From the NCBI GenBank assembly GCA_946545505.1, contig CAMNNN010000079.1, positions 1 to 6,823 of the forward strand: DNA of 6,823 bases, in the 5' to 3' direction. Positions 1-5,162 of this stretch are shown piece after piece (the stretch's first letter is position 1; each line of letters begins with the position of its first letter). Source of the stretch: an uncultured Clostridia bacterium. GTDB lineage: Bacteria > Bacillota > Clostridia > Saccharofermentanales > Saccharofermentanaceae. A program made the position numbers and the translations under genes. A model generated the notes under the pieces. It had not been told where the DNA came from. It searched no databases and saw nothing but the letters and a program-made list of their open reading frames with translations.

Positions 1-9
1 TTAAGATTT

Positions 10-13
10 TCCT
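10..13 (-). promoter_or_regulatory. Possible ribosome-binding site for the next tad gene beyond the left edge
   Basis: On the minus strand the 17 bases after the pilin stop codon contain AGGA followed by an A-rich stretch, with about nine bases left before the window ends. This would suit a start codon lying just outside the window and fits an operon that continues leftwards. The core is only four bases and no start codon is visible, so it is weak evidence. Confidence 0.3.
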
Positions 14-17
14 ATTG

Positions 18-191
18 TCAGCCGAACGCGCCGGTTATTCTGCCTTCGTCGAAGACGTAATTCATAACGTTGCTCGCGTATCTGGTCAGCCCTTCTCTAA
101 ATATAAGAGCGAGAGCGACCAAAACAGCAATGATGATCACGATTTCCACAGTTCCCATGCCGCGTTTGTTACTGACACTGTTTGTATGCAT
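18..191 (-). CDS. flp: Flp1-type type IVb prepilin (Tad pilus major pilin)
   Basis: This 57-residue protein is the likely structural subunit of a Tad/Flp pilus, a thin surface fibre used in adherence. A short leader ending RG (residues 10-11) precedes MGTVE, so cleavage after Gly11 would give a mature chain with Glu at position 5, the hallmark of type IV prepilins processed by a TadV/CpaA-type peptidase. A hydrophobic helix (about residues 15-30, EIVIIIAVLVALALIF) anchors the subunit in the membrane and packs in the fibre; a short polar tail follows, leaving a mature length of about 46 residues. The start is the ATG at 189-191, eight bases after a perfect AAGGAGG; an upstream in-frame ATG at 212 would put that site inside the gene. 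It lies 23 nt after the TadB/TadC gene and is last in the visible operon. It resembles the Flp1-like family of Clostridia; a minor pilin role is possible. Confidence 0.88.
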   Translation of the reverse strand: MHTNSVSNKRGMGTVEIVIIIAVLVALALIFREGLTRYASNVMNYVFDEGRITGAFG

Positions 192-199
192 ATCTAATA

Positions 200-206
200 C
201 CTCCTT
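200..206 (-). promoter_or_regulatory. Ribosome-binding site of the Flp pilin gene
   Basis: The minus strand reads AAGGAGG followed by eight bases and the ATG at 189-191. The full match to the anti-Shine-Dalgarno sequence decides the pilin start over the upstream ATG at 212. Strong initiation suits an abundantly made pilin. Confidence 0.8.
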
Positions 207-214
207 ATTCATTT

Positions 215-1765
215 CTATATACCCAAAGAGATTATTGCCGGTGTTGTCGCTACCATGAGCACTGAGACAAAATCGAGTGTCATGGGGAAAAGAAGACCCA
301 AGGCTTCACGTTCCTGCTTTTTACGGGCCGCATTGCGGCACAGGTTCCAGCAGGCAGATGCCTGAAGTGACAGAAGTCCCAATACTTCCGAAGTGCCGAG
401 TCTTCCGTATCTTGCTACGAGAAGTAAGGCTGACTGTGCCTCAGGAATCTGTATGCGGAGTGACAGCTTCTCAACAGCATCAGATGCCGTAATTCCGCTA
501 AGCATCATTGCTCTCAGATTACGTATCTCAGATGACAGGCTGTTACTTTCCTTGAATGCATAAGAGCAGATGTTGATTGACTTCGGAAGCTGAAGTCCGG
601 CTTCTAGAAGCGTGTGAATAAGGCACATAAATAATGGTATGTCCCGCATCAGATCTTCTCGCCGTATCTGTGCGGCTTTTCTTATATCATATGCGCCTAA
701 TACTGCCACTGTTACAGTGAACAGGGGACTGAAGATAATATTGATACCCGTTATCTTCAGAACTGCCGCTGATACGATGAGTACGGCCGTGCATATGATT
801 AGTTGTTTCCTTAAGTACTGTTCATACGCCCTGGCAGGATTGATGGATATCTCATTGAAGATCTCGTGTCTTGAGACGATGAATCCGGCGGGCATGAATC
901 TGCGGAGAATATCCGTAAGGACAGTCTTATCTTTATCAGGCGCCCCGATATCCGTATTGTCACCGATGTCTTTCCTGCCTTTCTCGGAGTGAGTCATGAA
1001 TCTGAACAGCAGTGAAGAAGCGAATATTGCAAGGCAGAAAGCCGCGATAAGGATCACTGAGCCTGTCGCCGATTCTCTGGCACTGTCCAGATAACCACCG
1101 CCCATGCGGTCGAGAGCTGCCGTGATAGCGAACGGCATAAGGCACAGCATAACGGCTTCCGCATTCTTACCAGCGTTAGCGGCATTTATCTCATTCTGGA
1201 CTGCATTCATCTCCGACAGCATCTGGCAGCTGCTTCGAAGGATCGCCAGTGAATTGTTGCCGATGTCAGACGATATCGCGAGTGCGTGGAAGATCGGTAT
1301 CGTCTCGGGAAAGTCTATCTGTCTCGAGAATATATCGAGAGCCTTATCGAGGCTCATATGAACCTTGATGTTGTTCTCGAGAGTTATAAGAGGTTTGATA
1401 AGAACACTCTTACTTCCGAATGAATGCTCTATGACCGGACGGATAAGCGTCAATGATCTTTCTATCGAGTAGCCGCTGCTCACGCTTGTCGTTAATACCT
1501 GAAGCAATATCAGAAGCTGCGTTCTCATGTGTTTGTAGTTGCCGGAGAATATCTTCTTCATTAGCTCCTTCCAGGGGAAGAATCCGAGAATTATGCTGAT
1601 GATAAGTCTCGGTATATATGCGTTGATGAAGAATGATGATACTGAATAGATCAACACGACGAAGAACGGATATGCCCACAGATGCTTTATAAGAAAAACG
1701 GTTGATGCGTCAACCTTTGTATGAACAAGCGTCTTGAAGTTCTGTAATATCACAGACTCTTTCAC
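215..1765 (-). CDS. Fused TadB-TadC inner-membrane platform protein (two type II secretion F domains)
   Basis: This 516-residue protein is the likely membrane platform of the Tad pilus, which transmits conformational change from the TadA ATPase to pilin extraction. TadB and TadC are normally separate proteins of roughly 300 residues, each with one T2SSF domain. Here two such units sit in one uninterrupted frame. The N-terminal half has hydrophobic segments near residues 30-64, a T2SSF-like helical domain from about 82 (MRTQLLILLQVLTTSVSSG) to 200, and membrane helices near 204-218 and 236-254. A polar linker spans about 258-318. The second half repeats the plan: membrane segments near 321-358, a T2SSF domain from about 373 (MRDIPLFMCLIHTLLEAGL), and a hydrophobic C-terminus. 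The start is a GTG (1763-1765) eight bases after AAGGAGG. An upstream ATG at 1846 has no ribosome-binding site and would deepen the overlap with tadA to 137 nt. As called, it overlaps the tadA end by 56 nt. Domain calls are by eye. Confidence 0.85.
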   Translation of the reverse strand: MKESVILQNFKTLVHTKVDASTVFLIKHLWAYPFFVVLIYSVSSFFINAYIPRLIISIILGFFPWKELMKKIFSGNYKHMRTQLLILLQVLTTSVSSGYSIERSLTLIRPVIEHSFGSKSVLIKPLITLENNIKVHMSLDKALDIFSRQIDFPETIPIFHALAISSDIGNNSLAILRSSCQMLSEMNAVQNEINAANAGKNAEAVMLCLMPFAITAALDRMGGGYLDSARESATGSVILIAAFCLAIFASSLLFRFMTHSEKGRKDIGDNTDIGAPDKDKTVLTDILRRFMPAGFIVSRHEIFNEISINPARAYEQYLRKQLIICTAVLIVSAAVLKITGINIIFSPLFTVTVAVLGAYDIRKAAQIRREDLMRDIPLFMCLIHTLLEAGLQLPKSINICSYAFKESNSLSSEIRNLRAMMLSGITASDAVEKLSLRIQIPEAQSALLLVARYGRLGTSEVLGLLSLQASACWNLCRNAARKKQEREALGLLFPMTLDFVSVLMVATTPAIISLGI

Positions 1766-2912
1766 AGCCTTTGCCTCCTTCGTTAACGAACAGATTCTTA
1801 AGACAGAAGTCTTTGCCTCTGGCAGGGAGAACGGAGCAGATCTCATCGATAAATCTTTTGCCGTTCCTGTCTCTTGTGATGTGAATCATTATGTCGATTC
1901 CCATAGATAACTGCGTCATTATCGCATCGTAGGGAAGAGACGATCCCGCCATAACCATGCCGGTTAGTCTCTCGAGCATCTCGAGACATGAATTCGCATG
2001 TCCGGTTGAGAGGCTTCCGCGATGCCCCGTATTCAAAGCGTGCATCATGTCGGCGCTCTCCGAACCTCTGACCTCGCCGACGATTATTCTGTCAGGACGC
2101 ATACGGAGAGCTGCTCTTATCATCATGCCTATATTTACTTCGCCGCTGCCGTCAGGACCGGGAAGTCTCGATTCCATTCTTACGAGATTGTCTATACCCT
2201 GAAGATTAAGCTCTGCGGAATCCTCGATCGTGACGACACGTTCATCCTGCGGGATAAATCCGGAAAGCACGTTAAGAAAAGTAGTCTTGCCGCTTCCTGT
2301 ACCTCCGCACAGGAATATGGTCTTCTTATTCTTAACGCATTCGCACAGAAATCTCGCAGCTTCTTCGCTTATAAAGCCCTGTCTTATCAAAGTTACGATA
2401 TCGTGCGATATGCCTGTGAACTTACGGATCGTCACGATCGGACCGTCCGGCGCCACAGGAGGTAGAACGCAGTTGGCACGGGATCCGTCAGGCAGTCTTA
2501 AGTCTGATATCGGGTTAGCTTCATTAAGCGGGCGGTTACGGTTCGCGAAGAAGCAGGAGATAACTGTCTTTAACGATTCGGCATCCTTGAATCTGATGTC
2601 AGTCTTATACAGCCTGCCGCCCTTCTCATAGAAGACCTTGTCAGGTCCGTTGACCATGATCTCCGTAATCGACGGGTCTTCCATCAGAGGTTCGATAACA
2701 TCCAGTCTTCTTAAGCTGTTAAAAACACTCTGGGCAAGGATTCTCTTCTGTTCCAGCGGTAAAGATCCCGTCGAGATATCTATGCCTATGACTTCAGAAA
2801 TGATCTCCTTAAGTCTGTCATCGGACGGGTCGGCCTCGGTATTAAGCACGCTTAAAACATAGTAGACGAGTTTGTCCTTGATCTCGCTTATCTCATATTC
2901 TGATTGATTCAT
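1710..2912 (-). CDS. tadA: TadA/CpaF-type secretion ATPase of the Tad pilus
   Basis: This 400-residue protein is a cytoplasmic hexameric ATPase of the type II/IV secretion superfamily (GspE/VirB11, CpaF branch) that drives Flp pilus assembly and possibly retraction. The sequence shows an N-terminal helical region and the domain before the motor (VIEPLMEDPSITEIMVNGP, residues 72-90), characteristic of CpaF. The motor domain has a Walker A GGTGSGKTT (203-211), an Asp box VVTIEDSAEL (226-235), a Walker B RIIVGEVRG (275-283) with Glu280, and a His box HRGSLSTGHA (297-306). All catalytic motifs are intact and the length is normal for the family. The ATG at 2910-2912 has only a weak AGGA close upstream, but the gene overlaps the preceding tadZ-like gene by 20 nt, which suggests translational coupling. 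Its 3' end overlaps tadB-tadC by 56 nt. The TadA assignment over other secretion ATPases rests on the adjacent TadBC and Flp genes. Confidence 0.95.
   Translation of the reverse strand: MNQSEYEISEIKDKLVYYVLSVLNTEADPSDDRLKEIISEVIGIDISTGSLPLEQKRILAQSVFNSLRRLDVIEPLMEDPSITEIMVNGPDKVFYEKGGRLYKTDIRFKDAESLKTVISCFFANRNRPLNEANPISDLRLPDGSRANCVLPPVAPDGPIVTIRKFTGISHDIVTLIRQGFISEEAARFLCECVKNKKTIFLCGGTGSGKTTFLNVLSGFIPQDERVVTIEDSAELNLQGIDNLVRMESRLPGPDGSGEVNIGMMIRAALRMRPDRIIVGEVRGSESADMMHALNTGHRGSLSTGHANSCLEMLERLTGMVMAGSSLPYDAIMTQLSMGIDIMIHITRDRNGKRFIDEICSVLPARGKDFCLKNLFVNEGGKGCERVCDITELQDACSYKG
1774..1780 (-). promoter_or_regulatory. Ribosome-binding site of tadB-tadC, inside the 3' end of tadA
   Basis: The minus strand reads AAGGAGG, then eight bases, then the GTG start at 1763-1765. 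The site lies within tadA codons (around NEGGKG near its C-terminus), so ribosomes finishing tadA cross it. It decides the GTG start over the upstream ATG at 1846. Confidence 0.75.
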
Positions 2913-3798
2913 ATTCCTGTCTGTAATCCTCGCAGTAATGGACTGTCATGAGAGCGCCGGAAGGCAGATTCCTTCTGAACGCTCCCAGTTCCTTGGTCAT
3001 GCCTGTATCTTCGGTGCACATTCTGGCCGGAAGCAGAAGATGGAGCGTGTCGCAGAAGGGAATGAGTTTTATGATCTCGGATACTCTCCAGCCTTCTACT
3101 ACGACCAGCGCACCGGTATCTTCGTCCGTGCATAATTGCCTAAGTTGTTCCATCAGCTTCACGCACGCATCTATACCTATATCGAATACATCGTCCTCGT
3201 TGTCAGGTTTACCGCAGGACAGAAATCCGCTGCTGTCGGGGTTCAGGTATTCGGTAATAAGCTGCGGCCTGAATCTTCTGTCGGTGCATGACCTGAGAAG
3301 ACTCGTAAGCGATCCCGTTGATCCCCTCATAAAAGGCGTAGGCATACGGATCCCCGACATGAGATCAATTCTTATGGGATGCATACAATCGAATGTCATA
3401 GGCCCGACGGCGCTTCTTATAAAGTTCTCCCGCTCATCTATATACGCATAGGAGATAAGGATCCTTAACCGGTCCTTCGCGGTGTCAGTCTCCGCCGGTG
3501 TTTCCTGTGTTATGCTGTTCCCCGGAAGTTCTCTGAATATCCTCTTCATATCTATGATCATGCTGCCTGTCCCACGCTCTTCGAAAAGCGGTACCGGTAC
3601 ACTTGTTCCGTCCGTTACGGGAGGGGAGAACTCTCTGTTATCGTAGAGAATGCGGATATCACTTATAAGATTGAAGTCGAATGTGGAGTCGTCGCCTGCA
3701 CGCGATATATACGCATTCGGGTACTTCCAGGATAGTCTTTCTCTAATCAGTTCATAAAGGTAAGTGTCGTTTACATAAACCATAATTCCGAATGTCAT
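2893..3798 (-). CDS. TadZ/CpaE-like Tad pilus localisation protein with no recognisable Walker A motif
   Basis: This 301-residue protein opens the visible tad operon, where clostridial loci usually carry tadZ. TadZ/CpaE proteins join an atypical receiver domain to a MinD/ParA-like ATPase fold and help position the pilus machine. The pattern here fits but is divergent. Residues 1-55 could be a receiver-like domain (MTFGIMVYVND, then DIRILYDN at 47-54). A variable linker follows. From about 110 the order of elements mimics a MinD fold: strand RLRILIS (110-116), IRIDLM (142-147) where the lysine-rich loop is normally followed by a conserved Asp, SLTSLLRS (163-170), strand GALVVVEG (229-236), and CDTLHLLLPA (249-258). 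The expected GGxGKT loop after the first strand is replaced by YAYIDERENF (117-126), so ATP hydrolysis is doubtful. The start is the ATG at 3796-3798, nine bases after AAAGGA; a TTG at 3816 would start ahead of that site. The TadZ call is inference from position and fold pattern. Confidence 0.62.
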   Translation of the reverse strand: MTFGIMVYVNDTYLYELIRERLSWKYPNAYISRAGDDSTFDFNLISDIRILYDNREFSPPVTDGTSVPVPLFEERGTGSMIIDMKRIFRELPGNSITQETPAETDTAKDRLRILISYAYIDERENFIRSAVGPMTFDCMHPIRIDLMSGIRMPTPFMRGSTGSLTSLLRSCTDRRFRPQLITEYLNPDSSGFLSCGKPDNEDDVFDIGIDACVKLMEQLRQLCTDEDTGALVVVEGWRVSEIIKLIPFCDTLHLLLPARMCTEDTGMTKELGAFRRNLPSGALMTVHYCEDYRQEYESIRI

Positions 3799-3807
3799 AG
3801 CCCTGAT

Positions 3808-3813
3808 TCCTTT
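3808..3813 (-). promoter_or_regulatory. Ribosome-binding site of the tadZ-like gene
   Basis: The minus strand reads AAAGGA nine bases before the ATG at 3796-3798. This selects that ATG over a TTG at 3816, which lies upstream of the site. Confidence 0.65.
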
Positions 3814-3865
3814 CAAGTTATAAACCCATGATATATCGGGCTTCAGAGGGATTTACCTACAAAAA

Positions 3866-3892
3866 TTCGACAAAAAACGACAAAAAACGACA
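3866..3892 (-). promoter_or_regulatory. Three Spo0A-like boxes in tandem, 10-bp period
   Basis: On the minus strand the seven-base boxes read TGTCGTT (3886-3892), TGTCGTT (3876-3882) and TGTCGAA (3866-3872). The last is a perfect match to the established Spo0A box TGTCGAA; the other two keep the TGTCG core and differ at the last two bases. All three are in the same orientation at exactly 10-bp steps, the spacing at which Spo0A effector domains bind tandem boxes. They lie about 45-70 bases upstream of the candidate tad start site and end 9 bases before the metK -35. Control of either gene is possible. Spo0A binding is inferred, and the array also coincides with phased A-tracts. Confidence 0.45.
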
Positions 3893-3894
3893 AA
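3868..3894 (+). repeat. Short direct repeats, CGACAAAAAA unit, 2.7 copies
   Basis: Two exact copies of CGACAAAAAA (3868-3877 and 3878-3887) are followed by a partial copy CGACAAA (3888-3894). The unit equals one helical turn, so the A-runs, together with five A at 3861-3865, face the same side of the helix. Such phased A-tracts are known to bend DNA. Confidence 0.9.
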
Positions 3895-3901
3895 GGCTAT
3901 G

Positions 3902-3930
3902 TTGAGCGTAATTCTGCAGAATGTTAGAAT
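3902..3930 (+). promoter_or_regulatory. Sigma-A type promoter of metK
   Basis: TTGAGC (3902-3907) and TAGAAT (3925-3930) are separated by the ideal 17 bases, and a TGT directly before the -10 gives an extended -10 element. Transcription would start near 3937, giving a leader of about 32 nt before the metK ATG. That leaves the ribosome-binding site in the transcript but removes the ATG at 3933 as a usable start. The promoter probably serves both metK and recD2. Confidence 0.7.
3911..3922. repeat. Perfect 12-bp palindrome within the metK promoter spacer
   Basis: ATTCTGCAGAAT is identical to its reverse complement and lies wholly between the -35 and -10 elements. This is a classic operator position, where a bound dimeric repressor would block RNA polymerase. 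I do not recognise the motif as the site of a known regulator, and a 12-bp palindrome can occur by chance. Confidence 0.45.
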
Positions 3931-3956
3931 AAATGGCTAGTAAAAATACCCGTTGC

Positions 3957-3960
3957 GAGG
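3957..3960 (+). promoter_or_regulatory. Ribosome-binding site of metK
   Basis: GAGG lies eight bases before the ATG at 3969-3971. Together with the promoter position this decides the metK start over an in-frame ATG at 3933. Confidence 0.65.
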
Positions 3961-3968
3961 TAAGAAAA

Positions 3969-5159
3969 ATGAAGAAAAAAGAAGGAAAGTGGTTATTCAC
4001 TTCTGAGTCCGTAACAGAAGGACATCCCGATAAGGTCTGCGATCAGATCTCCGATGCGGTTCTCGATGCTATCCTCGAGAATGATCCTATGGCCAGAGTT
4101 GCCTGCGAGACATTCGCAGCTACCGGAATGATCGTAGTAGCCGGTGAGATTACAACATCTTCTTATGTTGATATCCCTGATGTGGCAAGACAGACACTCA
4201 AGCAGATCGGATATAACGGAAGCGATGTAAGTTTTGACTATAAGACATGTGCCGTAATGACATCTATCGATGAGCAGTCTCCCGATATCGCTCAGGGCGT
4301 AAATGACGCTCTCGAGACAAGAGGAGAGGGACAACTTGATATCGGAGCCGGAGACCAGGGCATGATGTTCGGTTATGCGAACGACGATACACCTGAGTTT
4401 ATGCCCCTCCCGATATCTCTTGCACACAAGCTCACCATGAAGCTCGCACAGGTGCGTAAGGAAGATCCTAACAGCATCTTGAGCCCTGACGGAAAGTCCC
4501 AGGTAACGGTAGAGTACGACGGTCCCACACCTAAGAGAATCGATACTGTAGTTATCTCCACACAGCATAAGGAAGAAGCTACTGAGGAGCAGATTCACGA
4601 GCTCGTTAAGAATAAGGTCATCAATGCTGTTATTCCCGCTGAGCTTATGGATGAGAACACGAAGATCTTTATCAATCCGACAGGACGTTTCGTTCTCGGC
4701 GGACCTGCAGGTGACACAGGCCTTACAGGAAGAAAGATCATAGTCGATACATACGGCGGATTCGGCCGTCACGGCGGCGGATGCTTTTCCGGTAAGGATC
4801 CGACGAAGGTTGACAGAAGTGCCGCTTATGCCGCACGTCATATTGCCAAGAACGTTGTTGCTGCAGGCCTTGCCAAGGAGTGTGAGGTTCAGATTGCTTA
4901 TGCTATCGGTGTAGCACGCCCCGTATCCGTAATGATCGATACATTCGGAACAGGAACTATCGATGATTCCAAGATCTCCGAGATTGTTAACAAGGTATGT
5001 GATCTGCGTCCTGCAGCTATCATCAGAGATCTCGACTTAAGAAGACCTATCTACAGAAAGACCGCAGCTTACGGCCACTTCGGAAGAGAAGACTCCGACT
5101 TCGTATGGGAGCATCTCGACCTGGTTGATAAGTTCAAGGAGGAAGCAGGTAAGATTTAA
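3969..5159 (+). CDS. metK: S-adenosylmethionine synthetase (methionine adenosyltransferase)
   Basis: MetK makes S-adenosylmethionine from methionine and ATP, releasing phosphate and diphosphate; it is a cytoplasmic, usually tetrameric enzyme that supplies the cell's methyl donor. The 396-residue product is of normal length and carries the family signatures: [16 protein letters not shown] (11-26) for ATP binding, [12 protein letters not shown] (126-137), and [20 protein letters not shown] (263-282), whose glycine-rich loop and SGKD bind phosphate and metal. The usual GGGAFSGKD reads GGGCFSGKD here, with Cys272 in place of Ala. The ATG at 3969 is chosen because GAGG lies eight bases upstream and the promoter would start transcripts at about 3937; an in-frame ATG at 3933 would add 12 residues not expected in the family. 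It is divergent from the tad operon and 3 nt upstream of recD2. The short leader leaves no room for a SAM riboswitch. Confidence 0.97.
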   Translation: MKKKEGKWLFTSESVTEGHPDKVCDQISDAVLDAILENDPMARVACETFAATGMIVVAGEITTSSYVDIPDVARQTLKQIGYNGSDVSFDYKTCAVMTSIDEQSPDIAQGVNDALETRGEGQLDIGAGDQGMMFGYANDDTPEFMPLPISLAHKLTMKLAQVRKEDPNSILSPDGKSQVTVEYDGPTPKRIDTVVISTQHKEEATEEQIHELVKNKVINAVIPAELMDENTKIFINPTGRFVLGGPAGDTGLTGRKIIVDTYGGFGRHGGGCFSGKDPTKVDRSAAYAARHIAKNVVAAGLAKECEVQIAYAIGVARPVSVMIDTFGTGTIDDSKISEIVNKVCDLRPAAIIRDLDLRRPIYRKTAAYGHFGREDSDFVWEHLDLVDKFKEEAGKI

Positions 5160-5162
5160 CGG

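Larger units (their letters stand above)
3799..3901 (-). promoter_or_regulatory. Upstream region and presumed promoter of the tad operon
   Basis: This is the tad side of the divergent region. No strong sigma-A promoter is visible on the minus strand. The best -10 candidate is TATCAT (3828-3833, five of six to consensus), which would start transcription near 3821 and leave the ribosome-binding site on the transcript. Nothing resembling TTGACA lies 16-18 bases upstream of it. A weak -35 with nearby regulator-type boxes (3866-3892) would fit an activator-dependent promoter, but this is inference. Confidence 0.35.

Noticed and set aside
1766..1846. Earlier in-frame ATG for tadB-tadC at 1846
   Set aside because: It has no ribosome-binding site, would overlap tadA by 137 nt, and the added residues are not membrane-like. 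The GTG at 1765 has a perfect AAGGAGG.
3814..3816. TTG start for the tadZ-like gene
   Set aside because: The AAAGGA site lies downstream of this TTG and is correctly spaced for the ATG at 3796-3798.
3817..3822. TATAAC on the minus strand as the tad -10 element
   Set aside because: Transcription would then begin at or within the ribosome-binding site (3808-3813), so the transcript would be poorly translated.
3830..3837. 8-bp palindrome GATATATC in the tad leader
   Set aside because: It is short and AT-rich, it can arise by chance, and it overlaps the candidate -10 with no further symmetry.
3861..3894. Repeats considered as a CRISPR or plasmid iteron array
   Set aside because: The unit is only 10 bp with fewer than three copies and no spacers, and there are no replication or Cas genes nearby.
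3933..3968. Earlier in-frame ATG for metK at 3933
   Set aside because: It lies within a few bases of the predicted transcript start, has no ribosome-binding site, and would add an untypical N-terminal extension.
3993..4841. Long open frame on the minus strand opposite metK (282 codons)
   Set aside because: It is fully antisense to metK, its translation resembles no protein family I know, and codon bias in metK can create such frames.
5160..5162. Terminator between metK and recD2
   Set aside because: The gap is only three bases, and no hairpin followed by a T-run was seen around it.
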